A model generated the notes under the pieces. It saw nothing but the letters and a program-made list of their open reading frames with translations. It was not told the origin of the DNA and ran no database searches. Shown in pieces: positions 22,725 to 33,538 of a stretch of DNA of 64,000 bases. The stretch spans positions 62,001-126,000 of the forward strand of contig JAGVSM010001133.1 of assembly GCA_022494885.1 (NCBI GenBank), in the 5' to 3' direction. The translations under genes were made by a program, and so were the position numbers. The DNA is from Micrasema longulum. Lineage: Eukaryota > Arthropoda > Insecta > Trichoptera > Brachycentridae. The stretch's first letter is position 1. Every line of letters begins with the position of its first letter.

Positions 22725-23116
22725 TATTATGTAACTATGTACGATAGATGCGCAAATGTTGAGATCCGTACATTATGTAAGGCTGAGACAAGCTTTATCG
22801 ACAAAATCGAGAAAGGAGCTCTGCGCTGGTTTGGACATGCAGAACGAATGGACAGCGAAAGAACGGCTAAGAGTATTTACAATGCGAATGTTGATGGATG
22901 CAGAAATAGAGAAGACCGAGAAAGACATGGCATGACCAAATCCAACAAATACTTGAAGATAAACATGTCAAAAGGAATAATCGGCGCGCGTGCATGAGAA
23001 GATGTATGAATGTAGAGGGAGCGAGATCTGTATGCAAAGATATAGTGTTGTGGCGTTCTATCCTCTCTGCCTACCCTTACGGGGAAACGGCGTGATGGTT
23101 TGTTTGTTTGTTTGTT
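22725..23116 (+). pseudogene. RTE-type LINE C-terminal relic
   Basis: The plus frame reads DRCANVEIRTLCKAETSFID, KGALRWFGHAERMDSERTAK, SIYNANVDGCRNREDRERHG, then shifted frames to RACMRRCMNVEGA-like and SILSAYPYGETA-like text. This is the segment after the polymerase domain in RTE-clade elements (RWxGHxxRM...DGxRxRGRPRxxW). The element ends in a (GTTT)n tail at 23097-23116. A second copy is at 35633-36110. Confidence 0.8.
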
Positions 23117-23379
23117 TTACATCTTAAACGCAGTTGCTGTATTTTTGTACAAAAACAAGCTTGCTGTTTACAAATATTATTTGAAGATTCTCTTTTCGGA
23201 AAATGGTATTTCGAACATTATTTCCTAAGGACTACTTTCGTTTGATATGATACAGTTGACATATTTTACTAGTACTTTCGTGCAGTTATCTGATAGAACA
23301 TATGGCGCTCGAGTTAATCGCGCTATTCTTGAATTGTTTAAACTTTCTACTGGATATGTTGTGTAATTTTTAGCTATTT

Positions 23380-23545
23380 TTTTTTTTAAATCTTGTATAA
23401 TTTTTAGGTTTAATTTTTTTATAAATCTTGGGTAAAAGGAAATTTATGTTTTAAAAAAAAAAATATTAAGCCAAATATGTTAGTATTGTTATTTTTTGTA
23501 AAAGTCTGATTTGCCGTTTATGTTAATAAAATAAAATAAATAAAT
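23380..23545 (+). mobile_element. LINE 3' end
   Basis: Matches, in opposite orientation, the 3' end at 17567-17690: AATCTTGGGTAAAAGGAAATT, TAAGCCAAATATGTTAGTAT, GTCTGATTTGCCGTTTATGT, then an AAATAAAATAAATA tail. Confidence 0.65.
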
Positions 23546-23794
23546 AAAATAAATACGTAGGGACCGTTGAAACATACACATGTATTTTCAGCTTTATAAT
23601 ACAGGCTAGAATCTAGATTTACATCCAATTTCATGTGGTTACAACGTACCGTTTTTTAGGAATTCCTGTGACGGACAAACAAACAAAAACACAAATTTGT
23701 CCATTTTTATATTTACCAGTCTGTTTTTTGGTTGGCTAGAAGGTATTGCATTGAACAATTGAGCCGGATAAAGTTTTGATTGAAGTCTTAAATA

Positions 23795-23955
23795 AATTAA
23801 TGGATTCAACAATATTTTTAGTATGTTTAAATTGTTGTAAACAAGGCTGGATTTCACTCCCTTTTATTAAAATATAAAACAGGCTATAAATAAATATCTA
23901 GACTTCCGTATTCCCTTCTCGGAATTGTTTTAACTCTCAGTTGTAATACATTTAA
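23795..23955 (+). repeat. Decayed family F fragment
   Basis: Recognisable words: GGATTCAACAATATTTTTAG, GTAAACAAGGCTGGATTTCA and ATCTAGACTTCCGTATTCCC. Much of the unit is lost. Confidence 0.55.
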
Positions 23956-24119
23956 TGTGTTTTCAGTTTTTTAAGGTTATATTATTTATTCAGTATTGGA
24001 GTCACCAGTCATACTTGTTTGTCTGACATTTCTAAAAATAGTATTTCGTACAAAAGAAAAACACATACTTTTGTTCTCTTTGTAAACATTGGCCTTTCTT
24101 TCAACTCCTTAATATATTC

Positions 24120-24420
24120 TACACGTGTCCCCGAGGTAGTTCTAGGCTCGTAGGCTTCGCAACACAGCGTCCGTGAGAGAGTGCTCAGAATTTAAATCAC
24201 TTTCCCTTGGAGCTGAAGGGTTTTCCGAGAGAACAAATGGCGCCCAACGAGGGGCGCATTTTAATTACATTAATTTAATTTAAATATTGTTACAGAAGAG
24301 AATTATGTCACTCCAACTCGAATAGTCGCTAGCTCTTATTGTTTTTTAATATATTTTCGACCTTGTCACGCCCGCGTCTGCGACGAAGATGTATTTTGGT
24401 AAAATAAAAACTTTTTGAAG
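24120..24420 (+). mobile_element. LTR-retrotransposon leader remnant with Lys-tRNA-type primer site
   Basis: TGGCGCCCAACGAGGGGC at 24238-24255 fits the primer-binding site complementary to the 3' end of a tRNA-Lys. It is preceded by GAGAGAACA, plausibly the CA end of a 5' LTR. The downstream leader shares several blocks with 27384-27560. No gag or pol frame follows. Which superfamily it belongs to cannot be told. Confidence 0.5.
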
Positions 24421-24441
24421 AAATCTATTAACTCTATTATA

Positions 24442-24801
24442 CAGGATGTTCTTTAAACCCTGTCACATCCGAAACCACGATAATCAGTATGAGCAAGAAG
24501 ACATATTGGCACATTAAAATAAATTTTTAGAACGAATAAAATATTTAAAAAAACAAATGGTTGCTTACTTCTACAGTGTCGAAACGAGGAGGGGGGAGGG
24601 GGGGAGTCTGATATACCGCCAATCACGCGGCGGCGCCCCCTCGCTTCTCCCCTGCAGAAGTACGCAACCATTTGTTTTTTTTTGTATTTTCTTTTTTAAA
24701 AAAATATTCGTTCTAAATATTTTTTTTAATATGCTAATATGTCTTCTTGCCCATACGGATCATCGTGGTTTCGGATATGACAGGGTTTAAAGAACACCCT
24801 G
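24442..24801. mobile_element. Fold-back MITE, family M1, copy 1 (TA target)
   Basis: Begins CAGGATGTTCTTTAAACCCTG and ends with the complement CAGGGTTTAAAGAACACCCTG, both next to TA. The arms extend inward over 100 bp (including AAACAAATGGTTGCTTACTT) around a G/C-rich centre. Two other copies are at 35281 and 63574. TA targets and a CAGGGTGT start suggest a Tc1/mariner-mobilised element. It has no coding capacity. Confidence 0.85.
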
Positions 24802-24940
24802 TATATTTATTGTGTATATGAATATATTGTATACCATTGTTTTGTAGCGCGTGTTTGTCTTTGCTACATAATTTTATGTGCTTTTTGTTCATTTTCTTGT
24901 TTATATGTTTCTTCATGTAACTGTTGTAGTTGGTTTTGCC

Positions 24941-25887
24941 CTCAAAGTAATAATGCGCCAAGCTATAGAGGAGCCCAAACGTGGGAAAACCATTATATGA
25001 CTATTGGGTATTAAGTTAGATACAGCTCGCAGCAAAACAATGGGCCGTGCTCAGGTCGAGAATTGCCAAATGGATATTAAGTTGCATTGTAATTACTTTT
25101 AGATATGTACCTGTGTATTTATTATTGCGGGGTTATTCCAATTTATTTTTTATAATTTGCCTGTATTTATTTTATAAATGAAAATACATGTGTGTGTTTA
25201 TTTTTTACTTATTTATTCATTTTATTCACAATATAGTTATGTTACATTTATTGAGACATAAATCCCAACTTCATGGAACCAAAGTCCTGTGTTGAGTTTG
25301 TTTGTTTGTCCGTCGCATCTCCGAAATGGCGAGTCGTAGCGGCCTGAAATTTGGGCACGTCATTTTAGATGCGATTTCAAGGTATTGCTATTTTCGAGTA
25401 AAATTTTAATCGACCTCTACTCGATAAAAAACTCAAACTTTATATGGATGCCTAGTGTCCCGGTATATTTCCCGTAAGCAACTGTCATTATCAACAGTAA
25501 ACATACTTCAATTCACAAATTTATCTTCCAAATATGTTGATATAAGAAAAGTTTTTAAGCATCATAACAACAGCGTGTCGGAACAATAAGCGCCAAATCA
25601 ATTACCTGTGAAAACTGACTACTTTAACACCTTTGACGCTTCTACTGCTGCAACCAAAAATACTGCAATTCACCATAGTGGATTTTTATTTATTATAAAG
25701 TAAATATCCACGTTATTTAACAAAGCCAAGCACAGCTAAAAAAGCATCCGATCGAACCGTTATATTTATGTTGTCAAATAAAACAAAATAGCCACCAATT
25801 GGTTGCTAACCAACAAACCAAAATCGCTCGCGTTCTATGAAACATAGTGATAGGGTTTCTCTCTAGTTTATGCATTATTACTTTGAG
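24941..25887. mobile_element. Candidate TIR element, about 947 bp
   Basis: CTCAAAGTAATAATGC at 24941 is repeated in inverted orientation at 25872-25887, and the similarity continues imperfectly (CTATAGAG / CTAGAGAG). The flanks GTTTTGCC and GTTTTGGCC could be a decayed target duplication. The interior has no transposase. The region 25290-25330 contains a TTTGTTTGTTTGTCCGTCGC word typical of repeats. Confidence 0.4.
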
Positions 25888-26045
25888 GTTTTGGCCGTAT
25901 ATGTAACAAATAACTCTTTGTTTTGACAAATACTCCATAGAAGTCACTTTTTACTCTTGTCTGTGGTGATTTAATACGGTACTGTAGCATTGAGACCATA
26001 TGTCTGGGGAGGTCGTGTAATTTTCTTGAAATAAATCAGCAGGCT

Positions 26046-26186
26046 TATTCTGTCACAGATTCGTTTTCATATACTCGTTCGTCATATATTCATCTCACTC
26101 TAACGCGATCAAAATCGTATTTCACTTTCGTTCCCTCTTGTACGATTCAAATGAGTTTACGAAACGAATGAGTTACAGAATCAGAC
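26046..26186. mobile_element. Short palindromic MITE
   Basis: ATTCTGTCACAGATTCGTTT at the left and the complement of ACGAATGAGTTACAGAATC at the right form imperfect inverted repeats of about 40 bp around a 60-bp centre. No clear target duplication. Confidence 0.55.
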
Positions 26187-26959
26187 CAGTGTTCACATCT
26201 TCGACAGTTTTTACACCATTCTAAGGTGAGTAAAGTGGTTTCAAATAATGAATCTGATTATGTAATAATGACTATGGAAGATGTTCGTACCCTTTTTATG
26301 GGGTTACTTTGCGTTTTCACGTGGTATATATAAAGAAACTGGAAGAAAAACAAAAGTGATGCAGTCAGTTCCCTATTAGGACTTACTTCCCACCATTTAA
26401 ATAAAATAATAGTTTGTCTGAAAAATTACGATTTTACCATGGCATTTATTATTAAAAACCCTACTCACCCTATGAAAAAAAAAACTAGTTTAAATAAAAA
26501 TTTCTATTAAGTTTTGCAAGTTAACCCCAGTTTACGGCAGTATAAATATAAGACTGAAACGAATTTTCTGATCAACGTTAAAAAATGGAAAATAATTAAG
26601 AGTTTTTTTTTTTTTTTTTCACATAAGCATTCTTCTAAACAATTTTTTTTAATTCCCGCCAAACTGCAATAGCAGTTTTTTTGCAGGGATTTCTCTCTTT
26701 AAACATTTTGGTAACACAATATAATAATGTTTACATAAAATATTTTTTTTTTAAATCTTAAAAATATCAATAAAATAAAAGTTTTGAAAAATTAAATACA
26801 AGTAAATCAAGTCTTTTGATAACGAAATATATAAAAAATAATAAACAAACACTTTTTTGACACTGTTTTAAATTGTTTGGTTTCTCCATTTTTTTATGTT
26901 TTTTTTTTACACACTAAACTTAGAATTTAAGATAAAGATTTTTAAAACCAATTTTACTT
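26187..26959. other. Unassigned AT-rich DNA
   Basis: Long T and A runs only (for example near 26605-26625). No gene, repeat family or RNA was recognised. Confidence 0.55.
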
Positions 26960-27330
26960 TGTTTTTATTCATATCACCTATTCTTCATTTCGTCCGGGAG
27001 TCTCTTTACTATGCGAGGGAGTATATACGCCCTGGTCCTCTCTCCATACGCATTTATGGCTCTTCTTTCTATGAAATTTCCTCTCGCTTTTTGGCGCGTT
27101 TCCTGCTTATGTGATATTGGCGTTTTATAGAAATCCATGAAGTCCTCTGTTACCAGGCAATAGTCTATCATATTATGTACAGTCAAAACTTTACACATCG
27201 GGAAAAGATTTTCGTTGTCATTTTGACAAGTTATCATGTTGGTTTTACTTGCTAACATTTTAAGGAATCTAATTTGTAATTTTTTATCCTCTTTGTATAC
27301 GTTGTAAATGTTAGCCCGTAAGGCTGGTGT
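26960..27330 (-). pseudogene. LINE C-terminal relic
   Basis: The minus strand reads LRANIYNVYKEDKKLQI-like text, then LASKTNMITCQNDNENLFPM, HNMIDYCLVTEDFMDFYKTP, ETRQKARGNFIERRAINAYG and RTRAYILPRIVKRLPDEMK. The ending YG.R...YILPRI...LP is shared with other LINE C-termini here. The polymerase domain is missing. Confidence 0.6.
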
Positions 27331-27339
27331 TAGAATCGA

Positions 27340-27560
27340 AATATTTTTCTTTTCAAAGTCTCAAAAGGAGTATGAAAAACAAATGTCGCCCAACGTGGGA
27401 GGGTTTTGTTAAGCATATTAATTTATTAGAGAAAATTATTGTGTCGTTGTAATAAAAATGAATTCTACATTTTGTAACTTTATAAATATTTATGTCCTTA
27501 CCCCGTCCGCGTCTCAGAAGAAAACTTATTTTCTTTAGTTGATTTAATTAAATTGGATAG
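27340..27560 (+). mobile_element. LTR-retrotransposon leader remnant, second copy
   Basis: TGTCGCCCAACGTGGGAG at 27384-27401 corresponds to the primer-site-like sequence at 24238 with one change in the TGGCGCC core. The following leader also aligns by eye (TTAATTTATT, ATTGTGTCGTTGTAA, CCCCGTCCGCGTCT). No coding sequence follows. Confidence 0.45.
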
Positions 27561-27654
27561 CAGTTTTAAAACTGAATATTAAAAAGTACAATGGCTTTGC
27601 GGTTCAAAAAGAAAAGAAAATATGTACATTTTTTTATTTTATTTTTACATGATA

Positions 27655-27905
27655 ATATTTTATTATCATCGTTCATCATTCTCATTTCTGCACCGAGTGG
27701 TGCATAGGGCACTGCATTCGTAAACAAAATGCTACGTATTTCATTCATCAGTTACATGAATTTAAGGTGATAAGTCTTGCGCTTTAGGTGCCAGTTCAGA
27801 AACAATGAAATGTTGCTGTCTAAAAAACGTTCAAAACCAATATTTTACGTCTTTCCTGCAAGGAATTGAACCCAGGACCTTAACAATAGTAGGTGAATGT
27901 GCTAA
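27655..27905 (-). mobile_element. tRNA-derived SINE, family S2
   Basis: In minus orientation, the head carries an A-box-like GTGGTGTTAGCACATT and a B box GGGTTCAATTCC (27848-27860 region). The body contains GGCACCTAAAGCGCAAGAC and a GGTGCAGAAATGAGAATG end with ATG-rich tail. Other copies: 32730, 47107, 49480, 55825 and partial heads at 36533 and 39229. Confidence 0.65.
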
Positions 27906-28067
27906 CACCACACAATGAAAACGGATGTTCCATTTCTTTATTCAGGATACTTATTCCCTATTCTTTACCAGGGAGCAGTCGTCGAGTCAAAATCACTTAT
28001 CCAGGGTTCCAGTTTCATTGCACAAACATAACTGTATTTTTATTCTGCCTGCTGTGCTATTCTGAAC

Positions 28068-28153
28068 CGCTGTCGCGGCCGTAGAAAATACCTTTATCTC
28101 GCGTATTTTGTACGTTCATACGCGGAATAGAGTATTTTCCTACGGCCGCGAGA
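28068..28153. repeat. GC-containing palindrome, about 86 bp
   Basis: CGCGGCCGTAGAAAATAC at the left is the complement of GTATTTTCCTACGGCCGCG at the right, and the inner parts (CGCGTATTTT / ATACGCGG) continue the symmetry. The molecule can fold almost end to end. It may be the core of a MITE; no duplicated target is obvious. Confidence 0.65.
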
Positions 28154-28479
28154 GCGTTTGAAATGTCACCCCTTGACACAGTCAATGTTGATATATTAAT
28201 GCAACCAATTTCAAGACTCCCCTTTGTCATACTCGGCATACCACATTATTGAACAATAGTAAATGGAACACCAGTGCAGCCTTTAATTCTCCATTAGAAA
28301 GAGCAATCGGCGTTTTTATTTTTAATATGAGAAGATGTACGAATTGGACGAATAACATTTATCAACACCGTTTTCCTAGGAAACAAATTTTATTTTATTT
28401 AGAAAACATACAGTCATACAAAATAAGTACTAAGAACAACAATTTTTTAACATAAAAATACCAATTAAGTTTTCTTAAA

Positions 28480-28950
28480 TTAAAAAGATGTAAACATTAA
28501 ATGTGACAAAAAATAAAAAATAAATAAGAATTTTAAGTGAGAAAAGGATAATTGTTGACATTTGCGTTTTCCATGGAGGTAATAAATTAAAATAAATAAA
28601 AATACCGAATGTACACTCCGAGCCATCCACGCACACACATGAACGCACATATAAAACATACACAAACATATACATTACATGTGGCACATATACATAGCAT
28701 AAACCACTCAAGATGTACATTCAGCAACTATCCCACATAATCGACCCCATGAAGAAATTTTCTGTACAAATGCAACGTGCAGTTAAAATGTCTACATCAA
28801 TACTGAGTCCGTTATAATTTCTACAGGTACGTCTAATGAATGAATTCGAGGTATAATTGTTTTTACAAGTTGGTACATAAAAAAGGGAATTTAATCTAGT
28901 ATAGCGAAGAGAACAACGGAAACCAAATCTCTATAGTACTTAAAATGTAA
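28480..28950 (-). pseudogene. LINE C-terminal relic and 3' UTR
   Basis: The minus strand from about 28945 reads FGFRCSLRYTRLNSLFYVPT, CKNNYTSNSFIRRTCRNYNG and LSIDVDILTARCICTENFFM. This is the R-Y-x-R...F.VP.xxTN..SF..R...N block seen at the end of several LINE proteins. A short CA-rich untranslated region follows. Confidence 0.65.
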
Positions 28951-29754
28951 CATGATTAGAATGACAGTTGTCAGAAAAAGTGACGACATAACTTTGTAGT
29001 AACGTCAAAGGAGTTATTTATATTGACTCACGAAAAATCATTTGTATCTGGCGTGTTAATTATTTTTGTTATTACAATGCATGAAACATAAATCAACATT
29101 AATATATAAATCAGCTTTTAAACTAAAAAAAGTAAAATAAACCTAATTATTAACGACGTTCTTACATCATTTTGCAAAAACGTTAGAGATGGGACAAATT
29201 GATAAATGTAAATTGATCGAATAAAAAAAATATTCGTTTGATGTTGTTTATGAAAAAAGTGTAAATGTATCGATTTTTGGTGAACAATTATGTCAAACAC
29301 TCTATAGTGGATTTTTTTCGTTTTTTATATCAATTTTTGGAAACAGAGTTTCATGATTGCATGAAATAACTGATAAAATCGATTTGATCAGTGCTCAGTA
29401 ATTTCCCATCACTAATGAAATTAGTGTGACAGCTGTCTTCTAATCAAGCTATATTTTAAGGACTATAGTCACCGTTACGACAGCTGTCCCCCGCATCACC
29501 GTTCACTACGGCCGTTAAGATACGGCCACCGCTGTCCTCGGAAACCCTAGCTTGAGCCAGTACCGTTTTCTTTAGTCAGTGATGTTTCTCAACTCAGATA
29601 GCCGTCTTGATCACTCAACGACCAGACCACGTGACTCTAATTTTTAGTGAAGTTTCAGTGGGGATTTGCGAAATTACAAAACTTTAAAAATCGTAGCAAC
29701 GATAATACGAGAAAAAAAAATTGGCTTAGTTTGAAAGTCTATTAAGAGGATTTA
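28951..29754. other. Unassigned DNA with a GC-richer patch
   Basis: Near 29470-29640 the composition becomes GC-richer (CACTACGGCCGTTAAGATAC, ACCACGTGACTC), but all frames are closed within about 30 codons and no splice pair fits. Otherwise AT-rich. Confidence 0.45.
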
Positions 29755-30580
29755 TTTTATTTTATTTTATTAGGTAATTAAACAAAGATACACACCAGAA
29801 AACATACGATTTGAAAGCATTCGTCGATACAATTTTGCATGCATATATATCTTCAATTATAGAATTACACAAAATAAATTTATTTATTAAGATGTAATAC
29901 ATATTTTTGAACATTTTTTTATACAGGATACAATGCCATAAAAAATAAGTTGTACGTGTGTACTTATTAAATAAGATTTATTCCTAAGAGATTATTCGCA
30001 AAAGCTGAGAGAGTATCATGAAAAATTACAATTTTTTTGTTTCGGCAGAATATATTATATTCCTGACACATGCGGGCCATAGGTGTGTGGTATGTAGCAT
30101 TATTTGAAAACAAAGGCAGTTTAAATATTTCCCGATGTCTGAGTGTTCTCAATCCCGCATTTATTTGTATTTTATTAAGGAGATTAGTATCTACTTTATA
30201 GTTTAATATTTTATATCGAAAACAACGCGGCGTTTTATCAGAGTATCGAAATGAAAAAGAGTGAGAAGTTGCTCGTAGTTTGAATTTGAACATGGGTTAG
30301 AAATTTGGAACTTATACAAAAGGTACTTTAAGAACTTTTTTGAACAGATTCTATTGAATTTATATGATTTTGAAATTGCGGACTCCATGCGCATGAGGTA
30401 TTTGCGGTGGTTGAGAATTTTAATGAATAGGTATTTAAACATTGTTTTTCTGTCACTCTCTCGCTAATTTCTCCCCTACTGAGCAAAAAACACAATTGCA
30501 CGTCGGACTGATTATGCATATCTAAAATCAGCATAATCAACGTTTCGTAGTCCCTATTTTTCACACCCCAAAACTAAACA
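29755..30580 (-). pseudogene. LINE C-terminal relic and 3' UTR
   Basis: Minus frames: NYEQLLTLFHFDTLIKRR, then ILNYKVDTNLLNKIQINAGL, LRHREIFKLPLFSNNATYHT and PMARMCQEYNIFCRN, with stop at 29967. The R...F.LP...N.xYHxPMxRMCxxYN block is the usual LINE C-terminus. The tail is at 29755-29775 (complement TTTATTTTATTTTATTTTAT). Confidence 0.75.
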
Positions 30581-31924
30581 AATTTCAATGTTTTTTTTTA
30601 AGAAATAGTATTATATTGAAATTTCCTGTGACGGTAACTTTTGCGTTTTTCAAAAATAGTTATCATATTTGTAAACCGTACGTTCAAAGACGAAAGATAA
30701 AACTGGGCGCTTTTTATGGTTTTCGGATGGTCCTTGTTCCCATAGTAAACAATTTATTTAAAAAATGATAAATTTCTATAGTGCGTTAAAAAACCACTGC
30801 TCTAATGAATCCAGGGAGAAAATACGGGAATACGTTGCATGAAAAAAAGTCAGGCCGTGTTTACTAACAATTTTTTTGTATTAAAAAAACCACTGAACTT
30901 CTTCAATCCTCTGCTTGTTTGAACGAAATTAGTTGTCATATTCTTTTTTATATTTAAAACAAAGCTGAATTAACACATTGTTTTGTAAGACAAAAAAATC
31001 GACCGCCAAGAAATATGTATAAAATTTTACCAATTCGAAATATTGTTTTTATGAATAATCTCTCCTTTCTCCATTTTCACTCAAAATATTAATACAAAAA
31101 CGTTTCTTTGATTTAAAAATAGCTACAGTATTTTTGTCAAACCGACTGTTCAAATATATTTTGAAAAGCCAATTCTACATCAAAGTAATTATGTTTTTTC
31201 GATACCGAAATTCTTAATATCAAATTCTATTATACTCCACATCACTTAGAACTCTCAAGTTCTTTGAGATTTTTTAGATACCCGTATATTGGTAAAATAT
31301 TTTGGCAACAGAAAAGATAGATTACATAATTAAAAATAAAGTAAATACAAAAAAGAAACCTACCAACTAGGGGTGCTTTTGATAATCTTTTCTGTCCCCT
31401 AGAGAGTGTTTATTTGCTTCATATTTTTATTTATTCAGGAAAAAATATTAGTATGTAATATTACAGATTTGATATAAATTTAATATTTATATTTACACTA
31501 ACGTTTTCCATTACGTAAAAGAAAAGACAATGCTTTTGTATATAATGAGGAGTGACGTCTTACAAAAATGTGTTTATTTTATTTTTCAATAATTAGTAAA
31601 TATTTTCGGTATAACATATAAATTAAAAATATATATTTATATGTGGTGTTTTCAATCAACGCTACACAAAAAGAATTATGAATATAACTTTTGACTTCTC
31701 AAATATGTTGTATTTCTGACTAAACTTTTTGATTCCTCTGTTTATTTGATTAAAGAAAAACATTTCTCTGTAAGTATAATGATGTTTTGCTGTAGTTGTT
31801 TTTAATTTTGTAATTAAGATGTTACCAGTTGTTCTATTAATGTTGTCTTTATGGTTTTTTTTTTAAGAAATACTTGCGTTCTTATGATTTTTTCAAATAT
31901 TACATTTTGATGAATATTTTCAAT
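30581..31924. other. Unassigned AT-rich DNA
   Basis: No gene, RNA or repeat family recognised in 1.3 kb. Only A/T runs. Confidence 0.6.
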
Positions 31925-32716
31925 GAGTTGTCAATAACTTACTACTAGAACATGGGAATCAAATTAGGGTGGAATGGGATTCGAACCACGGACCTTTGAG
32001 CCGTGAGTCCGAGATACTAGCCACGGGACCACAACCCGATTTGAAGTAAACAATTCTTCAATTCAATTAATTTATTTTAAATAATACATACATTACAAAC
32101 TAAAATTTAATACGTACATCTTATTTAATCTTATTTATTTATTCATATTTTTCTCTTACAAGCTATAATTAATCATAAAAATAATTTGTCCTCACTGGGG
32201 TTACCCGTGCCGAGGACACTTAACAATATACTTTTTTGAAATGATTTTACATTAGAGAATAAACAAAAAAGACTAACTTAATAAACAGAGATAATTAACA
32301 AAATATTCACCGTTTTAAAAACAAGGTATATATGTACATTTATATTGTTTATATTACAAAACGCACAATGAAAATAACAAAAACCTAACATAAGCTATAC
32401 ACTTGTGGAGCGGTCGATTCAATATTGGTTTGGGCGAATGAGACAATCCATTTAACTTCCACCCAGCTCCACTATCCATCCATTTTTTTATAGCCTTTTT
32501 AAACATTTTCTCGTTGCCAATTGTTTTAATAAATAGTGGAAGTGGGTTATAGATTTTAATTGAATATTATAAAAAATCCCTTTGTCCGATAAAAAGACAA
32601 AAAAATATAAAGCGACTCTTATCAAAATAGTAGGAGAATCCTGCTCCGGAAAACCCCTTCGGATACATGGAACAGATCAACATCCAGAGCGATGTTGTTC
32701 AGCATAGCGGTAGCTT
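31925..32716 (-). mobile_element. SINE S1 plus LINE 3' end, first copy of a direct duplication
   Basis: In minus orientation: a LINE C-terminus and 3' UTR (about 32716-32130; MDCLIRPNQY-like end, hairpin GTCCTCACTGGGGTTACCCG at 32190-32222), followed by a tRNA-derived SINE (A-box-like TGGCTAGTATCTCGG; B box GGTTCGAATCCC at 31979-32040). The same composite occurs at 33539-34294. Confidence 0.75.
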
Positions 32717-32729
32717 TTCGATCGAGAAT

Positions 32730-32965
32730 TATCGACCATACCGCGCAACAATCGATTGAAATCGATAAAGGGTTCGATTCGAAATATTTATTTAAAAAAA
32801 ACTGTTTCTAGTCTTTAATATTTCATAGTCCCTGGACTGGTACCTGAAGCGTAAGACTGATCATCTTGCCTTCATGTAACAAAAAAATGATCAAGATACG
32901 CTGCTGTTGTTGTACCAATGCAGTGCCCTATGCACCATTAGGTGCGGAAAGGGAATAATGATGAT
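32730..32965 (+). mobile_element. tRNA-derived SINE, family S2, plus copy
   Basis: A B-box-like GGGTTCGATTCG near 32770, then the family body CCTGAAGCGTAAGACTGATC, TTCATGTAAC, ATGATCAAGATACGCTGC, CAGTGCCCTATGCACCATTA and an AATGATGATAAA tail. The A box is decayed. Confidence 0.6.
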
Positions 32966-32994
32966 AAACAGTGTAACTGCTATAAGCGCGTTAA

Positions 32995-33185
32995 CGCGCT
33001 CTCATTTCCCATCATGGTGCCCGTGTTTAAACATCAAAACTTCATCAAATCTTCTGTTTGTTGAATTTTGCGAAGTAAAAGAGCTGAAACCTTTATTGAG
33101 TGGTGAGATTCATCTGGCTGAATTATTTCACCGACGCCCGAAAATACTTTTTAATTTGTGTACGTCTTTTTATACATTTTTCTTC
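32995..33185 (+). repeat. Decayed family F fragment
   Basis: Shares AAAGAGCTGAAACCTTTATT, GTGAGATTCATCTGGCTGAA and TTATTTCACCGACGCCCGAA with the other family F units. Confidence 0.6.
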
Positions 33186-33538
33186 CCTTTTTGTCGATTC
33201 CCCCACAAAAATATTTTCCCTCTCTGATACAATCAATTTTAATATTTAAAGCTTTGATGTGATGAAGACTTTCTTTGTTATTTGACCGAATTAAACTCTG
33301 CCAATTTTTTGTGTTCGAACTGAGGTCGTTTCGTTCAATTGTTGCTTATAACAACAAGGGTCAGCCCATGAAAGGCTTCGAAATTAAAGTCAAATGTGAG
33401 GTTAAAACGTTTATTGTTCCATAAAATTGACAAGTCATTCGATACCACTATGAAAATTCTTGCTAATTTGACTCAATTTCATTAGCACGCTAAATAATTC
33501 CGCTTTGGTTTCTGACTGACAAGTCACATCTTGCTTAA

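Noticed and set aside
29460..29640. GC-richer stretch that might be an exon
   Set aside because: All three plus frames hit stops within about 30 codons and no splice pair fits.
31979..32045. Candidate tRNA gene
   Set aside because: A- and B-box-like sequences are present but the cloverleaf is incomplete and the unit is repeated with a SINE body, so it is a SINE head.
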